From contig JAYKJB010000075.1 of NCBI GenBank assembly GCA_035285325.1, positions 1 to 58,956 on the forward strand: 58,956 nt of DNA, given 5' to 3'. The notes beneath the pieces are model-generated. The model was not told the origin of the DNA. It did no database searches and saw nothing but the letters and a program-made list of their open reading frames with translations. Within the stretch, counting starts at the first letter, position 1. Each line of letters begins with the position of its first letter. Below, one piece after another: positions 43,880 through 53,145 of the stretch. A program made the position numbers and the translations under genes. Source of the stretch: Candidatus Sericytochromatia bacterium. GTDB lineage: Bacteria; Cyanobacteriota; Sericytochromatia; S15B-MN24; JAQBPE01.

Positions 43880-44601
43880 TCCTCGGCATCCACACCGCCA
43901 CGCCGCAGCTCTCATTGGCCCTGGTCGAGGACGGCACCGTGCTGGCCGAGGCCAGTCAGGCGGTCGGCAACGCCCATTCCGAAGCCCTCTTCGTGCAACT
44001 GGAAAGCCTGTTTGCCTGGGTCGGGCGGCCGCGCACGGCGCTGCGGGCGGTCGGTGTGGCCATGGGACCAGGGGGCTTCACGGGGGTCCGCACCGGCATG
44101 GCGGCCGCCAAGACGATCGCCCAGTTCTGCCAGCTGCCCGTCTACGGCATCCCAACCCTCGAGGCCCTGGCGGCACAGTTCCCCAGCACCGGCCCGGTGG
44201 TCGCGGCCCTCGACGCCCGCCGCGATCTGGTGTTTGCCGGGGTCTGGCGCACCGATGGCGCCCAACCCGAACCGATCGTCCCGGCGGGACTGCACGCCGT
44301 GGACGAGTGGCTCACGCGGGTGCAGGAACTGACCGGCGAGGGGCCTGTCTGGTGGATCGGGGAAGGCGCCTGGTGTCACCGGGAACGCATCCGCACCAGC
44401 CACGCGAACTGGCATGTGCCGGAGGCGATCGCCCATGTGGCCGGGGCCGTTTCCGTCGCCAGCCTGGCCGAACGGCGCCTGGCGGCCGGACATCCCTCGG
44501 ATGGCCCGACGCTCGCGCCCCAGTACCTGAGAGAGCCGCAAGCCGTGATCAACTGGGAAGCTCGGCAGGCGGAAGCGCCTGCGGGAGGAGGCCGGGAATG
44601 A
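43876..44601 (+). CDS. tsaB: tRNA t6A-modification complex protein TsaB
   Basis: ASKHA-fold partner of TsaD in t6A synthesis. N-terminal ILGIHTATPQLSLALVEDG, the AHSEALFVQLESLF region, VAMGPGGFTGVRTGMAAAKTIA and VAALDARRDLVFAGV are diagnostic. The GTG start at 43876 overlaps the tsaE stop by 4 nt and its stop overlaps the rimI start by 4 nt, so the three genes form one translationally coupled operon. tsaD is not in the window. Confidence 0.93.
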   Translation: MILGIHTATPQLSLALVEDGTVLAEASQAVGNAHSEALFVQLESLFAWVGRPRTALRAVGVAMGPGGFTGVRTGMAAAKTIAQFCQLPVYGIPTLEALAAQFPSTGPVVAALDARRDLVFAGVWRTDGAQPEPIVPAGLHAVDEWLTRVQELTGEGPVWWIGEGAWCHRERIRTSHANWHVPEAIAHVAGAVSVASLAERRLAAGHPSDGPTLAPQYLREPQAVINWEARQAEAPAGGGRE

Positions 44602-45098
44602 TCGCCATTCGCCCCATGCAAGGGGCCGACCTGCCCCGTGTGGTGGAAGTCGAGCGCGCCTGTTTCGGCGAGCGCTGGAGCCAGCGCGCCTTCGAAAACG
44701 AACTGGCCAACGTGGCGAGCCGTTATTTCGTCTGCGAGTGGGACGGTCGGATCGTCGGCTACGCCGGCTACTGGTTGATCCTTGAGGAGGCCCACATCAC
44801 CGCCATCGGGACCGATCCCGCCTACCAGCGTCGGGGCCTGGGCGAGCGCCTGCTGCTGCACCTGATCGACCATGCCGCCAGGGCCGAAGCCCGCTGGCTG
44901 ACGCTGGAAGTGCGGGCCAGCAACGTGGCCGCCATCCGGCTGTACGAGAAATATGGCTTCAGCTCGCTCGGGCGCCGCAAGGCCTATTACCAGGACAACC
45001 AGGAAGACGCCCTGGTGATGTGGACGGAAAACATCGAACAACCGGAATATCAGGCCCTTCTCGCTCGCCTGCGGGACGCCTTGCAGACCCGCCCCTGA
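44598..45098 (+). CDS. rimI: Ribosomal protein S18 alanine N-acetyltransferase RimI-like
   Basis: GNAT acetyltransferase. Motif A (GIGTDPAYQRRGLGERLLLHLI-type, Q-R-R-G-L-G) binds acetyl-CoA; the N-terminal I-R-P-M-Q-G-A-D-L, the YAGYWLILEEAHI strand, LEVRASNVAAIRLYEKYGF and RKAYYQDNQEDALVM (the typical RimI ending) support the family. Start ATG 44598 has GGGAGGAG. rimI next to tsaB is a common bacterial arrangement. The open frame extends far upstream but only as antisense-like overlap with tsaB. Confidence 0.92.
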   Translation: MIAIRPMQGADLPRVVEVERACFGERWSQRAFENELANVASRYFVCEWDGRIVGYAGYWLILEEAHITAIGTDPAYQRRGLGERLLLHLIDHAARAEARWLTLEVRASNVAAIRLYEKYGFSSLGRRKAYYQDNQEDALVMWTENIEQPEYQALLARLRDALQTRP

Positions 45099-45333
45099 AG
45101 CCGCGCCTGTCCCGCTGGACCCCGTGGAGAGGCCGCCAGAAGCCGGGCCATCCCACCGGCCAAGGCGGATCCTGAACGGGCATCACGGCGATCGAGCCAG
45201 CACCGGTTTGTCCCGCCTGGTGTCTGTTTCGTCACAAGCGTGTCCGGGTACGAACGTGAAAGTCGGGAATCGGACGACCTGGCCTTGCCAATGTTTTCAG
45301 GTGGGCCACGCGGCGTGCCACGGAGGGAAATGC

Positions 45334-47868
45334 ATGCGGACCATGCGGTGGTGTTTGGGTCTTTCGCTCGGGCTCTCGGGCTGCGCGCCCCTGCCCTTGC
45401 AGCAGCTTAGCGGGGCCCAGTTTGCCCTGGGAGAGCTGGATGGCGCCAACGTGCCGTTTCAGGACGAAGGCGGCCAGACCTATACGCTACAGTCACTGGG
45501 CGCCACCAAGTTGATCGTGCGCTTTCACCCATCCGTGCGCGGCAAACGCGTGCCCAAGGGCGGGACGCGGGTGATGAACCTGCCGAACGGGTCGGAATTG
45601 TTTCGCTTCGCCTCCCCCGCCGTAGCAGGGCGTGCCTTGGCGGTTCTCAAAAGCGATCCGGAGGTGCTGCTGGCCGAACCCGACGCGCCGCTGCGCTCGT
45701 TTTCGGCCTATTCCGGCGCTCTCAACGACCCTCTATTGGGGGGACAGCTCTACTTGAAGGCCGAACAGGCCAACGCCTCGGCAGCCTGGAGCGTCGAAGC
45801 GGGTGATGCGGCCTCCTGCTCGGTCGCGGTGCTCGACTCCGGCATTCGCTCCACCCACGAAGACCTGGCCGGCGCGCTCGATCTGGCGCCCCTCGGCGGT
45901 GCCCTGAACTACATCGCCACCCCCACGACCGACGTCACGGACAACCACGGCCATGGCACCCAGGTGGCCGGCATCATCGCGGCCCGGGCGGGCAACAGCA
46001 TGGGCATCGTAGGGGTGGCGCCGCTGACCAAGGTGGTGCCCTTCAAGGTCAGCGACTCGGTCACCATCGAGACGTCAGCCGTGGCGCGGGCCCTGATGGC
46101 CGCAGCCGATCTGCCCCAGGTCGGCGTGATCAACCTGAGCCTGGGGGGTCCGACCGACGTGGCCTCACTGCGCGAAGCCGTCGACTATGCGGTGCGAAAG
46201 GGCAAGGTGGTGATCGCCGCGGCGGGGAACTCCTCGTCCTCTGCGAAAACGTATCCGGCAGCCTACAAGGGTGTACTGGCGGTGGGCGCCAGTCAGATGG
46301 CCGCCGATGGCACGCTGGGCAAGGCGTCATTCTCCAACTTTGGCGACTGGGTCAAGATCGCCGCACCGGGAAGCGTGATCTACACCACCGGCAAGGACGC
46401 GGACGACGATTATGACCAGCCATCCGGTACCAGCATGGCCGCCCCGATCGTGTCGGGCGCCGCCGCCCTGGTGCGCGTCAGACGCCCGGCCTGGAGTGCG
46501 GAACAGGTCCGCCGTCAGCTGGTCCGGACGGGCCGCTTCGGCATCCCGAGCTTCAACTCCAGCGAACTGACCCACCTGGATGTGGTGCGTGCCCTGGACG
46601 TGCCCAACACGGCCGGGACGCCGATCGACATGGCACCCGCCTTCAGCGGCGTGGTGGCCAAGGCGGGCCCCAATCCGCTCAACGAGATCATCATTGGCTG
46701 GGATTCCACCGAAGCGGTCGATCCCATGGTCAAAGCCTCGGGCGCGATGAACGTGGCGGCCACCACCACCATTTCCACACTCCGCGCCTTGATCGACAAC
46801 AGCGGCGTATCGGGCAGCGTCTCCGCCACCGGCGCCATCTCCTCGAAACCGCAGGTGCTGATGACCGGACTCAAAGCCGGCACCACCTATCGATTCCTCC
46901 TGAGAGGGACGGACGAAGCGGGTCAGGAGACCCTCGACCAGGGGGTTTACACCTTCAGCACCAAGCCGGTGACCATGTCCACGCCGAATTACACGCCCGC
47001 GGTGTATTCGCCGACCCTGACGTGGAGAACCAACGTACCGATGAAGCGGGTGCTTTACTACAGCGAAAGCGCCGACATGGCCGCATCCCAGTCAATTGTG
47101 GTGGACCAGGTACTCGACATGTCGCATTCGGTGGTGTTCCCGCGCTTGCGACCCGCGACTCGCTACTATTACCGCATCGTCTGCACGGACCGCTTTGGCA
47201 ACGTGGCCCAGACCAACCCGATCGCGAGCGCTCCCTCGTTCCTGACGAGCCCGATCATCGTCTCGCAGCCGACCGTGTCGAGCAATGCCACCGGGCATCA
47301 CGTGTCGTGGAGCACCAACGTGCCGACCCGCTCCCAGCTGTGGTACGGGGCCCAGGCCGGCGTCTCCGCCACGGGAACGTGCGACCCGGTCGCCACCTGC
47401 AGCATCGCAACGGGCAGTCAGGAACTGAGCACCGTACACTCGATCCGGGTGGACCGCCCCGCGGGATTGGTGGCCGACTTCCTGAAACCGGTGGCCACAG
47501 ACGACATGGCCACACCAACGGTGGCGCATGGCAAGGTCGTGCAAGCCAAAACCAGCGCCATCCGGGCTTTCAACATTGCTTTCAGCGACATCCAGGCCAC
47601 TTCGGCCGTGTTGAACTTCACCACCGAGCGCCTGGCCACCGTGGAAATTGCCACCTCCACCCTGGCCACCCCCTCCTCGCTGACCTACAGCAACCTGGCC
47701 GGCGGCACGGCGGGCACCCATTTCAGGGAAAACCTGCTCGGCTTCGCTCCTGCCACTCGTTATTATGTCTGGCTGCGCCTGAGGGCCTACCGGGAAGCCA
47801 CCGCGTCAGGCGATGGCGGTCTGGTTGTCCAGCCCGTTGGCAATGTGCTGACCAAACCGGTGCCCTGA
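45334..47868 (+). CDS. Subtilisin-like (S8) lipoprotein protease with C-terminal FN3-like domains
   Basis: An 844-residue exported protease. The signal peptide ends in a lipobox (LGLSGC, Cys17), predicting lipid anchoring. An N-terminal propeptide-like domain (about 50-120) is followed by the S8 domain with catalytic D168 (AVLDSGI), H207 (HGHGTQVAG), N299 (AAGNS) and S367 (GTSMAAP). From about 410 to the end come three or four beta-sandwich domains of FN3 type (for example LKAGTTYRFLLRGTDEAG; LRPATRYYYRIVCTDRFGN; FAPATRYYVWLRLRAY). Start ATG 45334 follows GGAGGG. Likely a surface protease whose FN3 tail binds wall or polymeric substrate. Confidence 0.9.
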   Translation: MRTMRWCLGLSLGLSGCAPLPLQQLSGAQFALGELDGANVPFQDEGGQTYTLQSLGATKLIVRFHPSVRGKRVPKGGTRVMNLPNGSELFRFASPAVAGRALAVLKSDPEVLLAEPDAPLRSFSAYSGALNDPLLGGQLYLKAEQANASAAWSVEAGDAASCSVAVLDSGIRSTHEDLAGALDLAPLGGALNYIATPTTDVTDNHGHGTQVAGIIAARAGNSMGIVGVAPLTKVVPFKVSDSVTIETSAVARALMAAADLPQVGVINLSLGGPTDVASLREAVDYAVRKGKVVIAAAGNSSSSAKTYPAAYKGVLAVGASQMAADGTLGKASFSNFGDWVKIAAPGSVIYTTGKDADDDYDQPSGTSMAAPIVSGAAALVRVRRPAWSAEQVRRQLVRTGRFGIPSFNSSELTHLDVVRALDVPNTAGTPIDMAPAFSGVVAKAGPNPLNEIIIGWDSTEAVDPMVKASGAMNVAATTTISTLRALIDNSGVSGSVSATGAISSKPQVLMTGLKAGTTYRFLLRGTDEAGQETLDQGVYTFSTKPVTMSTPNYTPAVYSPTLTWRTNVPMKRVLYYSESADMAASQSIVVDQVLDMSHSVVFPRLRPATRYYYRIVCTDRFGNVAQTNPIASAPSFLTSPIIVSQPTVSSNATGHHVSWSTNVPTRSQLWYGAQAGVSATGTCDPVATCSIATGSQELSTVHSIRVDRPAGLVADFLKPVATDDMATPTVAHGKVVQAKTSAIRAFNIAFSDIQATSAVLNFTTERLATVEIATSTLATPSSLTYSNLAGGTAGTHFRENLLGFAPATRYYVWLRLRAYREATASGDGGLVVQPVGNVLTKPVP

Positions 47869-47885
47869 TATCAATGGATGCGGGC

Positions 47886-47926
47886 GGCCCGGGCAAGTCC
47901 TGCGGGATTTGACCCGGGCCTTTTTT
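47886..47926 (+). terminator. Rho-independent terminator of the first subtilase gene
   Basis: GGCCCGGG (47886-47893) pairs with CCCGGGCC (47113-type position 47913-47920), followed by six T residues (47921-47926). It lies 18 nt after the stop of the protease gene. Confidence 0.85.
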
Positions 47927-47949
47927 AACCCCGCCTCAAGGAGCTCCGC

Positions 47950-49737
47950 ATGCCATATCGGACGTCATGGGGGCCTCGGGGTGTGGTACAACCATCGCAT
48001 CGCCGCCTGTCGTTCCCGAGGATGCCCGCTTCCATGCTGACCGCCGTGCGCTCGCACTTCGCCACCCTGCTGTCGATCGGAACCTGTGCCTGGGCTTTGG
48101 GAGCCGGTGGCGCGTCGGTGGCTCAAACGCTGGAGGACCCTCAGGCGCATCTGCTGGTGCAGGTCATGAGCACCACCGATGTGCATGGCCGGATCTACCC
48201 CACCAATTATTACGGCGACAAGGGCGACGAGCCCGTCGGGGTGGCCCGCGTGAGCACCCTGGTCAATGGCATCCGCGCGAAAAACCCCCACACCCTGCTG
48301 GTCGACTCCGGCGATTGCCTGCAGGGCACGCCGCTCACTTACTACCACGCCCGCCTCGCGCCCCGGGCCCTGAACCCCATGGTGGCCGCCTACAATGCCA
48401 TGCGTTTCGATGCCTTCGCGGTCGGCAACCATGAATACAACTACGACCTTCCCTACCTGCTGAAGGCCCGCGACGAGGCCCGCTATCCCTTCGTGTCGGG
48501 CAACATCTATCACCACGGCACCCGCAAGCCGGTCTTCCGGCCCTACACGATCAAGACGGTGGGCGGCGTGCGGGTGGGCATTCTGGGCTTCACCACACCC
48601 GGGGTGGCCGTCTGGGACCGCCGCTTCGTGCAGGGCAAGCATGACTTCGGGGACATCACCGAAGCCTGCGGGCGCTGGCTGCCCGAGTTGCAGGCCGAGG
48701 GGGTGGATGCCGTGGTGGTGATCATCCACTCGGGGCTGGGCGAGCCCTACGAGCCGACTTTTGGCGGCTATTCGGCCGATGACGGACTGCCGGAGGAAAA
48801 CGTCTGCGCCAAGCTGGCCGACACCTATCCGGCCATTGACGCGATCCTGCTCGGGCATTCGCACAAGGAACTGCCCAAGCTGATCCGCAACGGCGTGTTG
48901 CTGGCCCAGGCCAAGAAGTGGGGCGAGCGGCTGGTGGTGGTCGACCTCAACTTTCAGCGCCAGGGCGAGCGCTGGAAATTGACCCACAAGGACTCGCGCA
49001 GCCTGACCACTGAAGGCGTCAGCCCCGATCCGCAGGTGCTGGCCGTGGCCCGCAAGGCCCATGAGGACACCGTGGCCTACGTCAACTCGGTGGTGGGGGC
49101 CTCGACGGCCGTCTGGAGTTCGGCGCGTTCCCGCATCGAGGACACGCCGATCATGGACCTGGTGAACGAGGTGCAACGCGCCAAGAGCGGTGCTCAGTTG
49201 TCGGCCGCCAGTGTCTTCAACGCCTCGGCCCACCTGCCCAAGGGCCCGCTGCGCGTGTCCGACATCGCAGCCCTGTACGTCTATGAGAACACGCTCACGA
49301 CCGTGCAACTGACGGGGACGCAATTGAAGGAGTACCTGGAAACCAGTGCGGCTTTCTTCGCGCCCTACAAGCCGGGGGCGCCGATTTTCGATGATCGACC
49401 GGCCTACAACCACGACATGGTGCAAGGGGTGGACTACACGATCGACGTGACCCGACCGGCCGGCGACCGCATCACGCGCCTCGAGTACCTGGGGCAGGCC
49501 GTCAAGCCCGACCAGCTCTTCACCATGGCCCTCAACAGCTACCGGCAAAATGGCGGCGGGGCTTACAAGATGCTCAAGCAAGCCCCGCTGAAAGGGGTCG
49601 TGAATGTCGAGATCCGCGACCTCATGCTGGACTGGGTGAGGGAGCAGAAGACGATCGATCCGGGCAAGGTCTTCAAGTCCAACTGGCGCTTGGCGCCGGA
49701 AGGTGTCATCGCGACGGACGGCAAGCACTACCGCTGA
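47950..49737 (+). CDS. Exported 5'-nucleotidase / 2',3'-cyclic phosphodiesterase family protein
   Basis: Calcineurin-like metallophosphatase of the UshA/CpdB/YfkN family, used to scavenge phosphate and nucleosides outside the cell. The N-terminal signal region includes FATLLSIGTCAWALGAGGASVA. The two-metal site motifs are in STTDVHGRIYP, VDSGDCLQGTP, VGNHEYNYD, IIHSGLGE and LGHSHKELP. The C-terminal 5_nucleotid_C domain (from about 360) includes ASVFNASAHLPKGPLRVSDI and NSYRQNGGGAYKML. The start at ATG 47950 has AGGAG at ideal distance and yields an N-terminal extension of 24 residues before a second possible ATG 48022. Confidence 0.9.
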   Translation: MPYRTSWGPRGVVQPSHRRLSFPRMPASMLTAVRSHFATLLSIGTCAWALGAGGASVAQTLEDPQAHLLVQVMSTTDVHGRIYPTNYYGDKGDEPVGVARVSTLVNGIRAKNPHTLLVDSGDCLQGTPLTYYHARLAPRALNPMVAAYNAMRFDAFAVGNHEYNYDLPYLLKARDEARYPFVSGNIYHHGTRKPVFRPYTIKTVGGVRVGILGFTTPGVAVWDRRFVQGKHDFGDITEACGRWLPELQAEGVDAVVVIIHSGLGEPYEPTFGGYSADDGLPEENVCAKLADTYPAIDAILLGHSHKELPKLIRNGVLLAQAKKWGERLVVVDLNFQRQGERWKLTHKDSRSLTTEGVSPDPQVLAVARKAHEDTVAYVNSVVGASTAVWSSARSRIEDTPIMDLVNEVQRAKSGAQLSAASVFNASAHLPKGPLRVSDIAALYVYENTLTTVQLTGTQLKEYLETSAAFFAPYKPGAPIFDDRPAYNHDMVQGVDYTIDVTRPAGDRITRLEYLGQAVKPDQLFTMALNSYRQNGGGAYKMLKQAPLKGVVNVEIRDLMLDWVREQKTIDPGKVFKSNWRLAPEGVIATDGKHYR

Positions 49738-49830
49738 ACGAAAAACTTAACTCAAGCTTTGCCTCGTTTTACGCCATAATGGCATCAGTCCCTCGCGGGG
49801 GCCGATCGCACGCGTCAGAAAGGAGGCCGC

Positions 49831-51105
49831 TTGTCCCACGCACGCCATGCATGCGGACTGCTGCTCTGGGCGCTTGGTCTGAGCGCCTGCCAGGCGACCG
49901 CGCCCTGGAACGCCCCCACAGGCCCGTCTCAACGCCTGCAAGCGACGCCGCGAGGCCAGGCAGACCCGCTCAGCGCGATCGTCCGCTGGAAGCCTGGCAC
50001 CTCACCGAACGCCGTCCACACGACGCTGGGCGGCCTGCGGCTGACGCTGCGGCGACATCTGCCCGCCCTGAACGCCAGCAGCGTGTCCTGGAGCAGCGGC
50101 GCGGGCCCGAGCGCCGGCCTGATGGCCAGTGGGCTGGTGGCGGCCATCGAACCCAATCACATCTGGCGCCTGTCACCCCGACGGGCCGCCCCGCGGGCGC
50201 TGGGCTTCAGCCTCAAGCAGGCCGAGGACCCCGGTTACGCGCAACGCCACTGGGGCCAGACCCGCATCGGGGCCGACCGGCTTTGGTCGCAGTATCGCGG
50301 TGCGCCGCGCACGCTGGTGGCCGTGATCGACACCGGCATCGACCTGCAGCACCCGGATCTGCGGGGGGCCCTGGTGCCCGGCTTCACCACCTTTGCGGAG
50401 AGCAGCCCGCAGGACTATGAAGGCCATGGCACCCACGTGGCCGGCATCATCGCCGGTCAGGGCAGCGGCCAACCCGGCGTGCGAGGCGTCGCGCCGGATT
50501 GTCGCATCATGCCGATCAAGGTCATGGGCCCGCGCGGTCGCGAAGGCCGGGTCGAGAACGTCGTCGCCGGCATCATCTGGGCCGTGGATCACGGGGCCCA
50601 GGTATTGAACATGAGCCTGGGTGATGAGGGCACCAGCCCGCTGCTGCGCGATGCGATCCGCTACGCCCGCGAGCGCGACGTGGTGGTGGTGGCGGCCTCG
50701 GGCAACTTCGAGGAAGGTCGTCACGCCAGCACGAACACGATGAACTACCCGGCGGCCCTGCCCGGTGTGATCGCGGTCGGGGCGGTGGATGACCGCGAAA
50801 ACCTGGCTGATTTCTCGTTCTGGGGCCACTGGCTGTCCGTGACGGCGCCCGGCGTGGACATTCATTCCAGCGTCCCGGCGGATGGCGATGAACGCGGAGC
50901 GTACATGAGCGAACAGGGCACCAGCATGGCGGCCCCGTTCGTGGCCGGGGTTGCAGCGCTGGTGCGCAGCCGCCATCCGGACTGGAACGCGGCCCAGGTT
51001 CAAACCCGCCTGGAAAAAACCGCCCATGATCTGGGGGCACCGGGATACGATCCCCGCTTCGGGCACGGCCGCCTCGATGCCTACCGGGCCGTGCTGGGTC
51101 CCTGA
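49831..51105 (+). CDS. Subtilisin-like (S8) lipoprotein protease, minimal form
   Basis: A 424-residue protease with lipobox GLSAC (Cys20), a short propeptide-like domain, and the S8 catalytic set D167 (AVIDTGID), H199 (EGHGTHVAGIIAG), N292 (ASGNF) and S365 (GTSMAAP). Compared with the 844-residue protease upstream it has no FN3 tail. It is unusual in starting with TTG (49831), but the ribosome binding site AAGGAGG is ideal. It is followed 12 nt later by the degenerate haloperoxidase-like gene, so the two are probably cotranscribed. Confidence 0.92.
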   Translation: MSHARHACGLLLWALGLSACQATAPWNAPTGPSQRLQATPRGQADPLSAIVRWKPGTSPNAVHTTLGGLRLTLRRHLPALNASSVSWSSGAGPSAGLMASGLVAAIEPNHIWRLSPRRAAPRALGFSLKQAEDPGYAQRHWGQTRIGADRLWSQYRGAPRTLVAVIDTGIDLQHPDLRGALVPGFTTFAESSPQDYEGHGTHVAGIIAGQGSGQPGVRGVAPDCRIMPIKVMGPRGREGRVENVVAGIIWAVDHGAQVLNMSLGDEGTSPLLRDAIRYARERDVVVVAASGNFEEGRHASTNTMNYPAALPGVIAVGAVDDRENLADFSFWGHWLSVTAPGVDIHSSVPADGDERGAYMSEQGTSMAAPFVAGVAALVRSRHPDWNAAQVQTRLEKTAHDLGAPGYDPRFGHGRLDAYRAVLGP

Positions 51106-51117
51106 GCCCAACCGGCC

Positions 51118-52503
51118 GTGCCGCGACGCCTGGGGGAATCTCTCAAACGCCTGACCCGGCCAAGCGGCTGGCTGGTTCCGGTGCTCCTGCTCAGCGGCCA
51201 CGCGTTCACCGCACCCGGAAGGTCCGAGCCCCCCGTCGTCGAGGGCCCCTATCTGCTCGGACCGCCCGGCCTCGAACTGCCTCCCCCCCCTGCGCCCTGG
51301 TCCCAGGCGGCCTGGGACGATCGCCTGGCCGTCTCGCGCTGGCAAGCGCAGCCGCCGGCCGGCAGCGCCGAAGCGCAGGCGCTCTGGCTGAGCCAGGACC
51401 CTGTTCTGGCCTGGGGCCATCCGCTGCTGCTACGGCTGGCCAGCCTGGAACGCCCCGACCCGCCACGGGCCGCGCGCACCTTGGCGCTGTTCCATGCGAC
51501 GTGCCACGACGTGAGCGTGGCCGTCTGGCAGGCACGCGCACAGCACCGTCGCCCAGGACCGGCCCGTCGTCTGGGAGCGGCACAAGGCCCGGGAGCGGGG
51601 TCCGCGTCCGAGGCGATCGCCTCGTATCCGGATCACGGGGCCGCCGTGGCCGCTGCCGCCAGTCGGTTGCTGGGCGCCCTCTTTCCGGAGGCCGCCCAGG
51701 GCCTGCAACGCCAGGCCGACGCCGTGGCCTGGCTGGGCGTGGCCGCGGGCCAGGCCTACCCTTCCGATATACGGGCCGGCTGGCAGATCGGTCAGGCCGT
51801 GGCAGTTCGCGCCCTCCAGCGCCTGCAGCGCGATCCCCTCCGCCTGCCCGCGAGCGCCCGGACGCCCGCCCGCTGGGCCCTCAGTCCGGAAGCGGCCCAC
51901 TGGCAGTGCTGGAGCCGCCCCGCGCCACCGCCCCTGCGGGCGCCGGAGGAATCGGCCGCCCGCCGCGCCGAGTGGCGGCGCGCCGTCGACCAGTTGGGCA
52001 TCCGCGAGCGGGCGATCGCCATGAAGTGGCTCCGCCAGGACATGGCCCAGCACTGGTATGTCCGGGCCGCCGCCCTGGCCCGCAAGGAAAAGCTCGCAGG
52101 GCCCGAACTGGCCCGCGTAATGGCCGGCACCAGCCTGGCGCTGTCGGATGCCGCGGTGACCTGCTGGGCCTTGCAGGCGCGCTTCAAGCGTCCCCAGCTG
52201 GCCACGCAGCTGCCGGGATTCCGCCCCCTGCTGCCGGCCCCGGACCACCCCGGCTTCCCGGCCGACACGGCCGCCATGGCCCAGGCCGCGGCCACCTACC
52301 TGGGAAGCGTCTTTCCGCTCGCCCGAGCAGGCCTGGCGCGCGAGGCAGGGGAAGCCGCCGAGGCGGCCATCTTCGCCGGCTGGGGCGATCGCCTGGACCG
52401 CGACGCTGGCGTGCGCGTGGGCGAGGCGGTGGGGCAGGCCGTGATCCGGCTGACGAGTCGGCTGGACCATCCCCAGCACGAAGCGCCCACGCGCGCCCCA
52501 TGA
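51118..52503 (+). CDS. Exported protein with two degenerate PAP2/vanadium-haloperoxidase-like units
   Basis: A 461-residue exported protein (signal-like LVPVLLLSGHAFTAPG). Each half resembles a PAP2 or vanadium-haloperoxidase helical unit. First unit: ALFHATCHDVSVAVWQARAQHRRP, then SYPDHGAAVAAAASRLL, and GVAAGQAYPSDIRAGWQIG (cf. GVHYPSDVLAG). Second unit: ALSDAAVTCWALQARFKRP, then HPGFPADTAAMAQAAATYL (cf. YPSGHSTF), and FAGWGDRLDRDAGVRVGEAVG. The catalytic His of P-S-G-H is Asp or absent (P-A-D-T), and the third-motif His is Ala/Gly, so vanadate or phosphate chemistry is unlikely. Start GTG 51118, weak ribosome binding site. Confidence 0.7.
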   Translation: MPRRLGESLKRLTRPSGWLVPVLLLSGHAFTAPGRSEPPVVEGPYLLGPPGLELPPPPAPWSQAAWDDRLAVSRWQAQPPAGSAEAQALWLSQDPVLAWGHPLLLRLASLERPDPPRAARTLALFHATCHDVSVAVWQARAQHRRPGPARRLGAAQGPGAGSASEAIASYPDHGAAVAAAASRLLGALFPEAAQGLQRQADAVAWLGVAAGQAYPSDIRAGWQIGQAVAVRALQRLQRDPLRLPASARTPARWALSPEAAHWQCWSRPAPPPLRAPEESAARRAEWRRAVDQLGIRERAIAMKWLRQDMAQHWYVRAAALARKEKLAGPELARVMAGTSLALSDAAVTCWALQARFKRPQLATQLPGFRPLLPAPDHPGFPADTAAMAQAAATYLGSVFPLARAGLAREAGEAAEAAIFAGWGDRLDRDAGVRVGEAVGQAVIRLTSRLDHPQHEAPTRAP

Positions 52504-52545
52504 CCGCCGGCCCGCCTCACCCCGAAGCCGGGGAGCGTCAGGCCA

Positions 52546-53049
52546 TCAGTCGTCGTGGCGGTGGAACCGGTGCGTCGAGGGACGGGAAGGAAAGGCACCG
52601 GCCTGCTGACAAGCGCCACACAGGCCGGAAAACTCCAAGCGATGCGCCTCGATCGCGAACTGCGACTGGCTCGCGATCACCTGCTCGATCAGTTCCATCC
52701 CGGGGCAGTGGACCTCCTCGATCGCCCCGCAGCGACGGCACAGCAGATTGTGATGACAGTGCTGCATCTGCGGCCGGTGGCAATCGTGTTCGGGCGCGAG
52801 CTGACAGCGCCGGTACTTGCCGGTGGAGAGCACCCGGTGCACCAGATCATTCTCTTCGAGGGTTTGCAGGATGCGGTACATGCTGACCACATCGCCCTTC
52901 TCGCCCTGACCTCGCAGCGATTCAGCCAGCTCATAGGGCGACAGCGGCGTCTCCGCTGCCGCCAGGGCTTCGAGCACCAGCTTGCGCGGTCGGGTTTGGC
53001 GGTAGCCGCGCGCCTTCAAGAGCGCCATGGCCATCTCGGGATAGGACAC
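52546..53049 (-). CDS. Fur-family metal-responsive transcriptional repressor (Zur or PerR-like)
   Basis: A 167-residue regulator with an N-terminal winged helix (LLKARGYRQTRPRKLVLEAL, then VVSMYRILQTLEENDLVHRV) and a C-terminal dimerisation domain with HRPQMQHCHHNLLCRRCG and a later CGAC, giving the two CxxC structural zinc pairs. The H-H-N-L-L-C core places it in the Fur superfamily; whether it senses iron, zinc or peroxide cannot be read from sequence. Start GTG 53049 has AAGGAG; the frame is open a few codons more. It is divergent from the STAND regulator gene, with about 96 bp between. Confidence 0.85.
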   Translation of the reverse strand: MSYPEMAMALLKARGYRQTRPRKLVLEALAAAETPLSPYELAESLRGQGEKGDVVSMYRILQTLEENDLVHRVLSTGKYRRCQLAPEHDCHRPQMQHCHHNLLCRRCGAIEEVHCPGMELIEQVIASQSQFAIEAHRLEFSGLCGACQQAGAFPSRPSTHRFHRHDD

Positions 53050-53145
53050 GCCGGTCTCCTTGGGGGGAACACGCAATTAGCGGGGGCAGCGCCATGATAG
53101 CAGCCAGCGGGCGATAAGCCTGGCTCGCCGGGGAACAATGGCCAG

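Noticed and set aside
43833-44597. A long N-terminal extension of the rimI frame
   Set aside because: It overlaps tsaB entirely and translates into a low-complexity Arg/Gly-rich chain; rimI has its own ATG with GGGAGGAG.
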